DNA of 64,000 nucleotides from Leptolyngbya sp. PCC 6406 (GCF_000332095.2 NZ_KI913949.1:1210291-1274290); one strand, 5' to 3'. Positions 11,037 to 19,422 are shown, counted from the first letter of the stretch. Numbers and translations are program-made. Notes: generated by a model not told the origin, from the sequence alone.

Positions 11037-11057
11037 GGTCAGGCATCTTGCCTGACC
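11037..11057. repeat. short perfect hairpin before the FMN-binding gene
   Basis: Nine-base arms GGTCAGGCA and TGCCTGACC enclose a TCT loop, ending directly before ATG 11058. A hairpin with the same design (GCC-TCT-GGC type centre) is at 63120-63140. The placement suggests the gene may start at ATG 11082 instead, leaving the hairpin in the leader. Confidence 0.6.
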
Positions 11058-11624
11058 ATGTTCAGACTGTCGGACACTGTTATGGTCGCCACTGTTGCTA
11101 ATCAATGGGTCGATACTCAGGAGGGGGACCATCCTAAAGTGATCGCTAAGGCCCGAAATATCTTGACCCAGGTCCATTACTGCACCCTCGCCACCTGTTC
11201 CCCTGAGGGGATACCCTGGGCCTCTCCCGTATTCTTCGCCTATGACTCAGACTGGCATCTTTACTGGTCTTCAGCCACGGCGTCCCAGCATTCCCAGAAC
11301 CTCTATGACAACCAGGGGCGATGCGCGATCGCAATTTATGCCAGCAATCGTGCCGAAGGCCAGGGCCAGGGGCTTTATCTAGCCGGGACCGCTGGGGAAT
11401 TGGATCCCGCAGCCATCCCAGAGATCATGACCCTACTGTTTCAGCGCGCCGACAACTGGCCCCAGCGTACCCCAACAGACTATCTGGGGGACTCGCCCCG
11501 CCGCATCTACCACTTTCGTCCCAATGCGGTATGGGTCACGGGGGAACGCCTTGCCATCGGCCCACAACTCATCGATACCAAAGTGCAACTCGATCTAGCA
11601 CTGTTGCAAGGACACGCCCCCTGA
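11058..11624 (+). CDS. pyridoxamine 5'-phosphate oxidase-like FMN-binding protein
   Basis: The product has the split-barrel flavin fold seen in the pyridoxamine-phosphate oxidase superfamily: ILTQVHYCTLATCSPEGIPW, PVFFAYDSDWHLYWSS and RCAIAIYASNRAEGQGQGL are the characteristic strands, and a C-terminal FRPNAVWVTGE segment follows. Proteins of this type bind FMN or F420/heme and reduce small molecules; the substrate is unknown and it is not a true PdxH. Start choice is ATG 11058 or ATG 11082; a GTG at 11034 precedes a hairpin and is unlikely. It stands alone between the SLH gene and the metal-uptake pair. Confidence 0.8.
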   Translation: MFRLSDTVMVATVANQWVDTQEGDHPKVIAKARNILTQVHYCTLATCSPEGIPWASPVFFAYDSDWHLYWSSATASQHSQNLYDNQGRCAIAIYASNRAEGQGQGLYLAGTAGELDPAAIPEIMTLLFQRADNWPQRTPTDYLGDSPRRIYHFRPNAVWVTGERLAIGPQLIDTKVQLDLALLQGHAP

Positions 11625-11718
11625 TATCACCCCTTAATCTCAAGTCCGGCCAAAGAACCACACAAGCCGATAAAACTCGGTTCTCCCCAGAATTGATACC
11701 GCTATTAATGGCACATCC

Positions 11719-12837
11719 CTAATCGGGAGCGGAGGCGGGATCGCAGGTGCCGCCTAGGCCGACCACAATCACGCAGGTGTTGGATACCAGCATGGCCTGC
11801 AAGGTCTCCCCAGTAGAACCCGTTTCCCCTGGTCCCGCCACGTAGAGGACTTGGTCGGGCACCATTACCCCTGCTTCCTGGGCTACGGTTTGAATCACTT
11901 GGGGATTTGTAGCGGATTCGGCAAAAATAGCGGGCACTTGGGCCGCTTTTACCTGCTCCACTAGAGCGGTGAGGCGGGCAGCTGTGGGCTGTTCCTGGGT
12001 GCTGAGACCACTCAAGGCTCCTGCCACCTCAAAACCATAGGCATCGGCAAAGTAGCGAAAGGCATCGTGGGTGGTTACCAATTGGCGGTTACCCTCGGGT
12101 ACGGTGGCCACCTGTTCTCGAATCCAGTCATCTAAGGCCAGAAATTGCCCAGACAGTTTCGCCGTGCGGGTTTGATAGCGATCGGCTTCTGTTGGGTTGA
12201 GGGTCGCCAATTCTGTCCCGATGGCCTCTGCGATCGCGGCGCTGTGGACCGCACTCTGGTACACGTGGGGATCGGGCACCAAGGCATCTGTTTCCCCGTG
12301 GCCGTGGTCATCATGGCCGTGGTCGTCATGGCCGTGGTCGTCATGGCCGTGGTCGTCATGGCCGTGGTCATCATGGCCGTGGTCGTCATGGCCGTGGTCA
12401 TCATGGCCGTGGTCATGGTCGTGGGCAGCGGCCAAGAGCGGCTCGGGCACTGCCACCTCATAGATGGGCACCCGTGAGCCTGCCGTATTGGCCGAGGTCA
12501 CCATTTGAATCACCCCCGGTGCGTAGTTATAGCCGTCATAGAGCACCAAGTCGGCTTCTTCAATAGCGCGGCGATCGGAGGGGGTGGGGCGATAGACATG
12601 GGGATCTTGCCCTGCCTCCAGAAGGCAGGTGAGATCGAGGGTATCAGCAGCAATCTGCTGTACCAGATCACAGATCACCCCGTTGGTGGCCACTACTAAG
12701 GGCCGATCGCCGTCGGGTTCGACAGATTCAGAGGCGGAGGGGGTAGAGGTGCTTGCGCCACACCCCGCCAGCCCTAGCCCTAGGCCGCCGATAACGACCA
12801 TCCATTTCCCAATTTTCTGCAAGGTTTGACGCATCAT
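11719..12837 (-). CDS. znuA: zinc/manganese ABC transporter substrate-binding lipoprotein with His-rich loop
   Basis: I start the gene at the tandem ATGs 12837/12834, which give a lipoprotein signal with lipobox LAGC; an in-frame upstream start at 12885 would overlap the operator. It is an A-I cluster solute-binding protein with metal-ligand candidates in DPHVYRPTPS (His), DPHVYQSAVHS (His), LSTQEQPTA (Glu) and FAESATNP (Glu/Asp region). Between the first two lies a His/Asp loop made of repeated GHDDH units, typical of zinc-binding ZnuA proteins. The C-lobe resembles manganese-binding MntC, so Zn versus Mn is not settled. It captures metal in the periplasm and delivers it to a permease. It is divergent from the ATPase gene at 12915, and no permease gene is adjacent. 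Confidence 0.85.
   Translation of the reverse strand: MMRQTLQKIGKWMVVIGGLGLGLAGCGASTSTPSASESVEPDGDRPLVVATNGVICDLVQQIAADTLDLTCLLEAGQDPHVYRPTPSDRRAIEEADLVLYDGYNYAPGVIQMVTSANTAGSRVPIYEVAVPEPLLAAAHDHDHGHDDHGHDDHGHDDHGHDDHGHDDHGHDDHGHDDHGHGETDALVPDPHVYQSAVHSAAIAEAIGTELATLNPTEADRYQTRTAKLSGQFLALDDWIREQVATVPEGNRQLVTTHDAFRYFADAYGFEVAGALSGLSTQEQPTAARLTALVEQVKAAQVPAIFAESATNPQVIQTVAQEAGVMVPDQVLYVAGPGETGSTGETLQAMLVSNTCVIVVGLGGTCDPASAPD
12297..12416 (-). repeat. 15-bp in-frame tandem repeat in the metal-binding loop
   Basis: About eight copies of a 15-bp unit (CCGTGGTCRTCATGG on the plus strand) encode the repeated pentapeptide HGHDD. Copies differ mainly at one third-codon position (G or A). Copy number should vary easily by slippage without shifting the frame. 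Confidence 0.9.
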
Positions 12838-12888
12838 AAAGTCCCTGTGTTGACCCTCACCAAGTTTGCTATGATTAGCGGACAAGCT

Positions 12889-12903
12889 TGAGAACGATTC
12901 TCA
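12889..12903. promoter_or_regulatory. candidate Zur/Fur-family operator
   Basis: The palindrome TGAGAACGATTCTCA (6-bp arms, 3-bp centre) sits in the 77-bp gap between the divergent binding-protein and ATPase genes, 12 bp before ATG 12915. Symmetry, AT-rich flanks and position match a Fur-family operator such as Zur, which would repress both genes when zinc is plentiful. Identity of the regulator is inference. Confidence 0.6.
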
Positions 12904-12914
12904 TTCCACTTTGA

Positions 12915-13676
12915 ATGATGTTAGACATCGAAAATTTATCTGTCAACTACCAGCGATCTTTGGCTCTAGAGGCGGTATCGCTGCAATTGGCTCCTGGGGA
13001 ATTGGTGGGTCTCATTGGGCCGAATGGAGCGGGAAAAAGTACTCTGATTCAAGCCATTCTGGGCTTAGTGCGCTACCAGGGACGGGTGTTGTATCGCGGG
13101 GCTCCCCTGCGGTGGCAGCGGCAAAAGGTGGCCTATGTTCCCCAGCGATCGCAGATTGACTGGGACTATCCCGCCACCGCTTGGACCGTGGCCCTCATGT
13201 CCCAGACCTTAGCGGCAGGCTGGCTTCATGCCCCCACGCCACAACAGCGGGGACGGGTCCGAGCCGCCCTAGAGCGGGTGGGGATGGCAACGCTGAGTCA
13301 TCGGCCCATCGGTCAGTTATCTGGTGGGCAGCAGCAGCGGGTATTTTTGGCCCGAGCCTTAGCCCAGGATGCGGATCTCTTTTTGCTGGATGAACCCTTT
13401 ACGGGTATAGACAAAAGAACCGAAGCCGTAATGTTGGAAATCTTTACTGAACTCAAAACCCAAGGCAAAACCCTGCTGGTGAGCTGCCATGAATGGGGGG
13501 AGGCACTACAACGGTACGATCGCCTACTGCTTTTGAATGGTCGGCTGTTGGCCAACGACAAACCCCAGGCAGTAATGACCCTGGAAAATATTCGCCAAGC
13601 CTATGGCGAAGCCTTCCGCACGATGCCAGACCGTCAGATGTCTCCTATGCCTACGCCTACGCCCTGGGCCAGTTAA
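12915..13676 (+). CDS. znuC: zinc/manganese ABC transporter ATPase
   Basis: The 253-residue ATPase has Walker A GPNGAGKST (35-43), the family-specific Q-loop region VPQRSQIDWDYPATAW (75-90), signature LSGGQQQR (135-142), Walker B LFLLDE (155-160) and a switch His in SCHEW. The VPQRxxxDWD region is characteristic of Mn/Zn/Fe chelate importers. It would energise uptake of the metal captured by the divergent lipoprotein. The membrane permease normally encoded next is absent: the following gene is a convergent protease only 7 bp away. The permease must lie elsewhere or has been lost. Two ATG codons stand in tandem at the start. Confidence 0.88.
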   Translation: MMLDIENLSVNYQRSLALEAVSLQLAPGELVGLIGPNGAGKSTLIQAILGLVRYQGRVLYRGAPLRWQRQKVAYVPQRSQIDWDYPATAWTVALMSQTLAAGWLHAPTPQQRGRVRAALERVGMATLSHRPIGQLSGGQQQRVFLARALAQDADLFLLDEPFTGIDKRTEAVMLEIFTELKTQGKTLLVSCHEWGEALQRYDRLLLLNGRLLANDKPQAVMTLENIRQAYGEAFRTMPDRQMSPMPTPTPWAS

Positions 13677-13683
13677 CCTGGCC

Positions 13684-15216
13684 TTACCCGCCAATGCCTA
13701 GTCGCCCAGCCAAACTGGGGGTGAGGGGAGCCAAGGTAGCCAGCATGAGAAATAGGGCCAAGAGTCCCAGGGCTGCCCGAGCGTCGTTGGGCTCCGTCAG
13801 TTCGTTTTCCGCCGGACGCTCCAGGGTGCGCTGGAGAAACAAAATCAGGACGGACCAGTATAAGGCCAGGGGATTGGCCAGGGATGCGATCGCGAGCACG
13901 ATCAGCGTAATGACCGTCGCCCGACCCGCTACTTTGCGACCATAAATAGCCTGCACAATCCGGCCTCCATCCAGTTGGCCAGCGGGCATCACATTCAGGG
14001 CAGTGATCACTAGCCCCAGCCAGCCAACGAGGGTCAGGGGATGCACATCCACTAAGGGTTGGGACAGGGCTGAGCCGAGGACGCTCTTAGCCAAAGCCCC
14101 CACCAAGATCGAGCCCTGGAAAAACTGGGCTGGGACCTGAAATTGACTGCCGGGGTGGGAGAGGACTAAGCCCATAAACAACATGACCAAAGACACCAGC
14201 CCCCCTGCCGCTGGACCCGCGATCGCGACATCAAATAGCGTGCTGCGGTCTGGCAGGTTCGACTCAAACCGGGTCACTGCCCCAAAAGAGCCAATCTGCC
14301 AAGTTGGCAGAAAAAAGGGCCAGCTCAGTTTCACCTGCCGCCACCGCGCCATCCACCAATGACCCACCTCATGGGCCACCAGGATGAAAATAATACCCGC
14401 CGCTACCGGCCACACCTGGATCCATTGATTCGGCGTGGCCGCCAGATCAATACCCATCAACAGGCCACTTGCTTCCAGACAAGTGAGCAACGTCATCACC
14501 GCCAACACTACCGCCAGTACCTTCTGCGGCGTAGTCAGGGGGCTGGGGTCGGTCTCGCTGGGCAACGCCACTACCACGGGCTTGCTACTGGGGTCTTGGA
14601 TCAAAAACAGCCGATAGCGATCTCCCACCCGCTCCGCCTTCAGGGCGTTGAGCTTTATTAGAGTGTCCTCTGGAGTGCCCCTGAGATTACCCCGAAAAAT
14701 AGCCCCCTGTTGATAGGGCACCGTCTCAGTGCGAAAGAAGGTATCCACACCGAAAATACCCTCCAGGGCAGTGCGATCCGCCGCTGGTATCTCGGGAATG
14801 GCTTCAACGGCATTGCTGGCTATAGTTGCCCCAGCAGTCGATTCTGCCGCATCATCCGAGCCATGACTTGCTGACTCCCCTGATACCTCATCCGGACCCC
14901 TAGCATCGGCATCGGTCACCCCATCGGTCTGGGTTAGTGCTGCTGCCCGCTGGGCCAACAGTTCTGCCTGTCCCAGTTTGCGTAATTGGCGTCCTAGATA
15001 GACGTAAATACCCGCCGAGCCCAGAACTAACCCCAACACCACCGCCAAGTTGAGGTATACCCCCAGGGCAAACAAGGCAAAAAAGAGTAGCCAGGGAGCC
15101 ATCAAGACAACGGACTGGAGCCAAGCAAAAAGCCCCAGCTTGCCATAGGGCCAAGCTCGATAGAACCCCCAGCCCAATAATCCCACCGCAGCCAACAAAA
15201 GCAGCAGGGTAATCAT
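13684..15216 (-). CDS. site-2 protease family (M50) intramembrane metalloprotease
   Basis: The 510-residue protein has an N-terminal pair of membrane helices, a soluble Ala/Asp-rich linker (about 90-145), a domain of about 70 residues (VDTFFRTETVPYQQGAIFRG), and a C-terminal M50 core. HEVGH at 282-286 gives the two zinc His and catalytic Glu, and PAGQLDGGRIV near residue 415 gives the third zinc ligand Asp. Such cyanobacterial and plastid proteins (EGY-like) cleave membrane-bound regulators in regulated intramembrane proteolysis; the substrate is unknown. Several further hydrophobic helices flank the core. The gene converges on znuC. Confidence 0.88.
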   Translation of the reverse strand: MITLLLLLAAVGLLGWGFYRAWPYGKLGLFAWLQSVVLMAPWLLFFALFALGVYLNLAVVLGLVLGSAGIYVYLGRQLRKLGQAELLAQRAAALTQTDGVTDADARGPDEVSGESASHGSDDAAESTAGATIASNAVEAIPEIPAADRTALEGIFGVDTFFRTETVPYQQGAIFRGNLRGTPEDTLIKLNALKAERVGDRYRLFLIQDPSSKPVVVALPSETDPSPLTTPQKVLAVVLAVMTLLTCLEASGLLMGIDLAATPNQWIQVWPVAAGIIFILVAHEVGHWWMARWRQVKLSWPFFLPTWQIGSFGAVTRFESNLPDRSTLFDVAIAGPAAGGLVSLVMLFMGLVLSHPGSQFQVPAQFFQGSILVGALAKSVLGSALSQPLVDVHPLTLVGWLGLVITALNVMPAGQLDGGRIVQAIYGRKVAGRATVITLIVLAIASLANPLALYWSVLILFLQRTLERPAENELTEPNDARAALGLLALFLMLATLAPLTPSLAGRLGIGG

Positions 15217-15430
15217 GCCCTAACCCCCAACGCGCCAGTTCTCAGGTCCAGATACATCCGGCCTTGATGACCGATGATTATTGCCAGACATTGAATACTT
15301 TAACTGAGTCGAGTCCCCGCCCCATCGCACTATCCCGTTCGGATATCCCCTCGCATTCTGGGATTCCCATTGTTCCTATGCTTCAGAAGCGCTAAATTGA
15401 GCGAGAATTCTGGCTTCATTGTGATCTGTG

Positions 15431-15495
15431 TATCGGGATCTGGATTATCGAGATCTGGATTATCGGGATCGGGATCTGCTTATCGAAATCTACGG
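15431..15495. repeat. 15-bp direct repeats, degenerating
   Basis: TATCGGGATCTGGAT (15431-15445) is followed by TATCGAGATCTGGAT (15446-15460), then two longer or degenerate versions starting at 15461 and 15481, each opening with TATCG. They lie in the 483-bp spacer between the M50 protease and the pentapeptide gene, just before the long hairpin. Confidence 0.75.
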
Positions 15496-15510
15496 GATCC
15501 GGGATCTATA

Positions 15511-15563
15511 CCAAGTCCAGAAGTGGAGTTTCCCCGGCGGGGAAACTCCACTTCTGGACTTGG
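15511..15563. repeat. 53-bp perfect hairpin
   Basis: Two perfectly complementary 25-base arms (15511-15535 and 15539-15563) enclose a GGC loop. The arms start CCAAGTCCAGAAGTGG. There is no U-run on either side, so it is not an ordinary intrinsic terminator. It lies between repeat arrays upstream of the pentapeptide gene. Confidence 0.85.
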
Positions 15564-15573
15564 GCAAGGTTTA

Positions 15574-15673
15574 TAGCGATCCTGCATGAGCTTTGAGCAA
15601 GCGTTTTGTTCCGTGGGTTACGCTTCGCTTCACCCACGCTACGAAGATCTTCAGAAATCAAATGGGATTGCTA
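15574..15673 (+). repeat. dispersed repeat family B, copy 1
   Basis: The 100-bp element begins TAGCGATCCTGCATGAGC and ends GGGATTGCTA, short imperfect inverted ends. It contains a block reading GTTACGCTTCGCTTCACCC. A related, inverted and shortened copy lies at 23216-23301. Confidence 0.7.
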
Positions 15674-15699
15674 TGTATTATCGGAAACTATGATCGCCC

Positions 15700-17058
15700 A
15701 TGGCTGCTGACGCTGAAACCCCTCATCCTACCGCTGAGCCTGGGGAACCCGCTTTCCAGGACGCCAAATCTGATGCCGCCAAATCTAATGGCACCCTCCC
15801 CCATGGGCAGTCTAGCGCCCCAGCCCTAAAGCCCTTCTCCGCCGCCAACACCGATGGGAGACATCACCCAGATTCTTCTAAACAAGATCCTTCTAAACCG
15901 ATACCGAGTCGTGAAGGGGATATGCCCGCCATGATCCCGCGCCCCGCACTGTGGGTACAGCCCACAACTTCCCTAGCCTTAACGCTGTTGGTGGGCATGG
16001 TGGCACTGCTGGCGGGCTTTGTCCTAGATAGCAACTGGCTCATTTTGGCCGGGGCTTTAGTGACGGTTAGCCTATCTTGGCGGCTCCTATGGCCCTCCCT
16101 GCGGGGACTACTGGTACGACTCTCTCCCCAGCAGCAGGTCTTACTCATTGTTGTGCCCGCTTTCTTGCTTGGCAGCTTTGGACTCATGCGGGCAGTGGGT
16201 CTGACCCAAGCCATCCTAGTCTGGGGGCGCACAATTCGCTGGGAGGTGGTCGGTGCCCTAGGGGATTTTTTAGGAGCCTTTGGGCAGATTTTTGTGGCGA
16301 TGCTGGCCCTCTATGTAGCTTGGCAGCAGTACGTCATTTCCCGCGATCTGACCACCCAGCAAAACCGCATTACCCAGCAGCAAACTATTGACGCCTACTT
16401 TCAGGGTATTTCCGAATTGGTACTCGATGACGAAGGCATGTTGGAGGACTGGCCCCAAGAGCGGATCATTGCGGAAGCCCGCACTGCCGCTATCCTGACC
16501 AGCGTAGACGCTTCCGGCAAGGCCAAAGTTATTCGCTTTTTATCGCGGTCAAAACTGCTGACGCCCTTGAAGCGCGACCGGCACCTAGGCCGCCCCATTC
16601 TGGACGGCGAAGGGGGCTATGCCGAAGACCGTGCCCAGGGTGTCCGGGTGATTGACCTAAATACCGTCCTTGCGGGGGCTGATTTGGCAGGTAGCGATCT
16701 GCGCTGGGCTGAACTGAGTGAAGCCAACCTCGTACGAGCTGACCTCAGCCGCTGCGATCTAGCCCGCGCCGATCTCAGCCGCGCCATCCTCTACTGCGCT
16801 CTGCTCAACCAAGCTGACCTGATGAATACACGGCTGTTTTACGGCTCTATCGAAACAGCCTCTCCCCGTAGCCGCACCGAGTTGCCCGACTACGGGACAG
16901 GAGCCCACACTGGAGCAGTGGTAGAAGGGGCCAATTTCTTCCAGGTCAAGCGCCTATCGGAGGAACAACGCCAATATTGTTGCCGCTGGGGTGGAGAAGC
17001 CACCCGCCAGACCATTCCCGGTGGCTGTGACGGCATCCCCAACTGCTTGGACTCCTGA
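15700..17058 (+). CDS. membrane protein with C-terminal pentapeptide repeats
   Basis: The 452-residue protein has a disordered Pro/Ser/Ala-rich N-terminus (about 1-85), four hydrophobic segments at about 95-225 (for example LALTLLVGMVALLAGFVL and VLLIVVPAFLLGSFGLM), a helical cytoplasmic segment, and about ten pentapeptide repeats of A(D/N)LXX type around residues 325-375 (GADLAGSDLRWAELSEANLV). The C-terminus has a Cys-rich tail (YCCRWGGEA, GGCDGIPNC). Pentapeptide repeats form a right-handed quadrilateral helix for protein contacts. The specific function is unknown. A second pentapeptide gene lies 110 bp downstream on the other strand. Confidence 0.8.
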   Translation: MAADAETPHPTAEPGEPAFQDAKSDAAKSNGTLPHGQSSAPALKPFSAANTDGRHHPDSSKQDPSKPIPSREGDMPAMIPRPALWVQPTTSLALTLLVGMVALLAGFVLDSNWLILAGALVTVSLSWRLLWPSLRGLLVRLSPQQQVLLIVVPAFLLGSFGLMRAVGLTQAILVWGRTIRWEVVGALGDFLGAFGQIFVAMLALYVAWQQYVISRDLTTQQNRITQQQTIDAYFQGISELVLDDEGMLEDWPQERIIAEARTAAILTSVDASGKAKVIRFLSRSKLLTPLKRDRHLGRPILDGEGGYAEDRAQGVRVIDLNTVLAGADLAGSDLRWAELSEANLVRADLSRCDLARADLSRAILYCALLNQADLMNTRLFYGSIETASPRSRTELPDYGTGAHTGAVVEGANFFQVKRLSEEQRQYCCRWGGEATRQTIPGGCDGIPNCLDS

Positions 17059-17168
17059 GACCACATTCTGTCCATAGGCTCCGATGCGTTGGGCGCACAG
17101 CCGTCATGGACATTGCCTTGAAGGACTGGCTTGAATGGGATGTCATAGGAAGACCTTCAGGGAAGGGG

Positions 17169-17588
17169 TTAACCTGGGGCGCGATCGCACTTCATGCCAG
17201 CCTGAACCGGATCAAAGCCCTTAGGAAAATGAGTCTCCTTGGGATCATAATCCGCATCTTGAAGCATCGCCCCTGCCAACTGAGTTTCCCGCAAGTCGGT
17301 CCCGATCAGCATTGCCCCTCGCAGATCCGCCTCAGTTAAATCCGCTTCCCGCAGGCAGGCATAGCTCAGATCTGCCCCCCGCAGATTGGATCGATTGAGC
17401 TTAGCTTCCCGCAGGTCGGCATAGCTCAGGTCTGACCCCTTCAAATCTGCGCCAATGAGTTCCACCGCCGCCAGCGCCGCATTCGTAAAGGCTCGTTCAC
17501 CGGCACTATAGGCCCGCAATAGGGCCTTGGTCGTGGTGATCACGCCATCATCCATGGGTTGATTGGTATTCACCTGGATATCTGCCAT
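17169..17588 (-). CDS. small pentapeptide-repeat protein
   Basis: The 139-residue product is built almost entirely of pentapeptide repeats (GADLSYACLREADLTEADLR) between residues 45 and 115, giving about fourteen units, enough for three to four coils of the right-handed quadrilateral helix. The N-terminus (MADIQVNTNQPMDDGVITTT) and short C-terminal tail are unique. No membrane segment or enzyme domain is present. Function is unknown. It converges with the larger pentapeptide-repeat gene, which may indicate a duplicated pair, though their repeats are not closely similar. Confidence 0.8.
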   Translation of the reverse strand: MADIQVNTNQPMDDGVITTTKALLRAYSAGERAFTNAALAAVELIGADLKGSDLSYADLREAKLNRSNLRGADLSYACLREADLTEADLRGAMLIGTDLRETQLAGAMLQDADYDPKETHFPKGFDPVQAGMKCDRAPG

Positions 17589-17623
17589 CTGCTATCCCAT
17601 TCCGCCATCATCTTGATGACGCA

Positions 17624-18193
17624 CTATTTTCCTGTTGTCAGTCCTGTTGTCAGTCCTGTTGCCAGTGTAGTGCCCGTCAGTTCCGTCGGATCATCAGGCG
17701 TACTGAGCAGTCGTTCCATAAAGATTAAGTCCAACCAGCGCCCAAACTTATAGCCGACTTGGCGCAGGTGGGCGACCTCCTCAAAGCCTTGGCGACGGTG
17801 GAGGTGCAGGCTCACAGCATTATCGGCGTCAATGCCCGCCACAATGGCATGATAATCCCTCGCCTCAGCCGCTGCCACCAAGGCCGCTAGCATCTGCCCT
17901 CCGAGGCCCTGCCCTTGGGCTGCGGAGGCAATGTGGATGGAATTTTCCACGGTGTATTTGTAGGCGGCCCAAGCCCGAAAGGGACTCAGGGAACCAAAGC
18001 CAACCACTTGGTCCCCCGTTTCTGCCACCAGCACCGGCAACCCAGCCGCCACTTTGGCCCGATACCAATCCTGACGCATGGCTAGTGTGTGGGGCGCATA
18101 GTCGTAGACGGCGGTGGTGTGGAGAATGGCGTGGTTGTAGATTGCCAGAATAGCGGGCAGGTCTGGTTCAGCGGCGGGACGAATCTGGGCCAT
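17624..18193 (-). CDS. GNAT family N-acetyltransferase (phosphinothricin acetyltransferase-like)
   Basis: I start at ATG 18193 (MAQIRPAAEPDLPAIL), an in-frame TTG at 18211 being less likely. Features match the PAT/Bar branch of GNAT enzymes: IYNHAILHTTAVYDY, VENSIHIASAAQGQGLGGQM carrying the acetyl-CoA pyrophosphate loop (QGQGLGG), and GFEEVAHLRQVGYKFGRW. Such proteins acetylate small amines, for example phosphinothricin or methionine sulfone; the native substrate is unclear. The C-terminus has a slippage-like repeat (TTLATGLTTGLTTGK). The gene starts 14 bp after the stop of the upstream phosphatase gene on the same strand, so the two are probably co-transcribed. Confidence 0.87.
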   Translation of the reverse strand: MAQIRPAAEPDLPAILAIYNHAILHTTAVYDYAPHTLAMRQDWYRAKVAAGLPVLVAETGDQVVGFGSLSPFRAWAAYKYTVENSIHIASAAQGQGLGGQMLAALVAAAEARDYHAIVAGIDADNAVSLHLHRRQGFEEVAHLRQVGYKFGRWLDLIFMERLLSTPDDPTELTGTTLATGLTTGLTTGK

Positions 18194-18207
18194 AGCGGGC
18201 AGTGGGG

Positions 18208-19164
18208 TCAAAGGACAGATAGCACCGATGCGTGGATGGCTCCGTTGCTAACGACCACACCTCGGTTGTCCATCATTTTGACGCCGGAGTAGAAATCCAG
18301 GGGCTTACCGTGCATGTCGGTCACCTTGCCCCCGGCCTCTTCCACCACAATGGCACCAGCGGCGTGATCCCAAATTTTTTCCCGATAGTCCGGATATTTG
18401 GGGGAGGGGAGGCGCAGGTAGAGAGCTGCTTCTCCAGCGGCGACGGTCCCGTACTTGGCCTGACTGTCCATGCGGACTGAGGCTTGAGTGATGCCTGCCG
18501 CCTTGGCGACCGCCTGCTGTTGGGCCTGGTTGCCGTGGTTGGCTTCTACGCTTTCTACGAACCGCAGTCGCTCCGTATCCCCTGGCTGTACTACGTGAAT
18601 GCGCTGGGCTGGACCATCGCTGAGGGATTGCATCGTGGTGCCTTCTCCGCGCACCGCCACGAATAGCAGTCCAGGATCCCCTTCCCCAAAGGCCAAGGCA
18701 GGGCAGCCTAGGACCCCCACCTTCAAGTCGCCATCTTCAATCAGGGCTAATGCGATCGCATATTGATCACCCCGGAGAAAGCCCTTAGTGCCATCAATGG
18801 GGTCTAGGGTCCAAAAGCGTCGGCCCACATTGCCATTGCCGTGATCAATCCACTGAGCCACAAGGTCGGGGGTAGCTTCCGCAATGTGGGCTTTGACGAA
18901 GGCCGTAACCTGCTGTAAGCGACTGGCCATCTCTGGCTGACGCAGATCAGCGGCATCCTCCTCCCCCACCACCGGGTCGGCCCCAAATGCCGCTGCTAAG
19001 GCACAGCAAATGATCGCCTGGGAGCCATAGTCCGCCACGGTCACTGGACTGTTATCAGACTTTTCCATCGCCTCGGGCACCATATCCCGCCGCACCGCTT
19101 CACACAGTTTGGCAGCCAGGATGACGGCCTCTACCGCTACTGCCCGCTCTTGCTCATAGGCCAT
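18208..19164 (-). CDS. 3'(2'),5'-bisphosphate nucleotidase, CysQ/HAL2-like
   Basis: The start is ATG 19164 (MAYEQERAVAVEAV); a GTG five codons upstream is in frame but lacks homologue support. This inositol-monophosphatase superfamily enzyme has the metal-binding motifs VVGEEDAAD, LDPIDGTKGFLRGDQYA and WDHAAGAIVVEEAGG. The GTKGFLRGDQYAIALALI pattern is that of the HAL2 branch, which removes the 3' phosphate from PAP/PAPS, linking it to sulfate assimilation and lithium/sodium sensitivity. The protein is cytoplasmic. It heads a probable two-gene unit with the GNAT gene 14 bp downstream. Confidence 0.88.
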   Translation of the reverse strand: MAYEQERAVAVEAVILAAKLCEAVRRDMVPEAMEKSDNSPVTVADYGSQAIICCALAAAFGADPVVGEEDAADLRQPEMASRLQQVTAFVKAHIAEATPDLVAQWIDHGNGNVGRRFWTLDPIDGTKGFLRGDQYAIALALIEDGDLKVGVLGCPALAFGEGDPGLLFVAVRGEGTTMQSLSDGPAQRIHVVQPGDTERLRFVESVEANHGNQAQQQAVAKAAGITQASVRMDSQAKYGTVAAGEAALYLRLPSPKYPDYREKIWDHAAGAIVVEEAGGKVTDMHGKPLDFYSGVKMMDNRGVVVSNGAIHASVLSVL

Positions 19165-19261
19165 GGATATCTTTACCACTTAAAAGGTCAGCCCTAGTTT
19201 ACCCCTGTCCTAGTTGGTAATCTCTGTTAATTACCCCAGTGCTCTGTCAATCCTCAATTGG

Positions 19262-19295
19262 TAGGTTGGGTTCAGCGCTAGCGGAACCCAACCTA
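19262..19295. repeat. 12-bp-arm hairpin repeat
   Basis: Perfect arms TAGGTTGGGTTC and GAACCCAACCTA enclose AGCGCTAGCG. This is a common type of dispersed palindrome in cyanobacterial spacers. It is the first of four repeat types packed in 19180-19695. Confidence 0.75.
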
Positions 19296-19422
19296 GCCCA
19301 CTGCTGTTGGGTGACCCTTCGTTTCACCCAATCTACGAGTACCCTAATCTTTAGTCTTGACGCTGTACTAGGCGTGAGGGGGCAGCGCCAAAACCACCCA
19401 TTTACTAAAGCAGGAACCCTTA

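Noticed and set aside
12145-12477. Open frames opposite the ZnuA His-rich region (110 and 88 aa)
   Set aside because: They translate the repeat into VVVMAVVIMA or SSWPWSSWPW, with no independent start signal. They are shadows of the in-frame 15-bp repeat.
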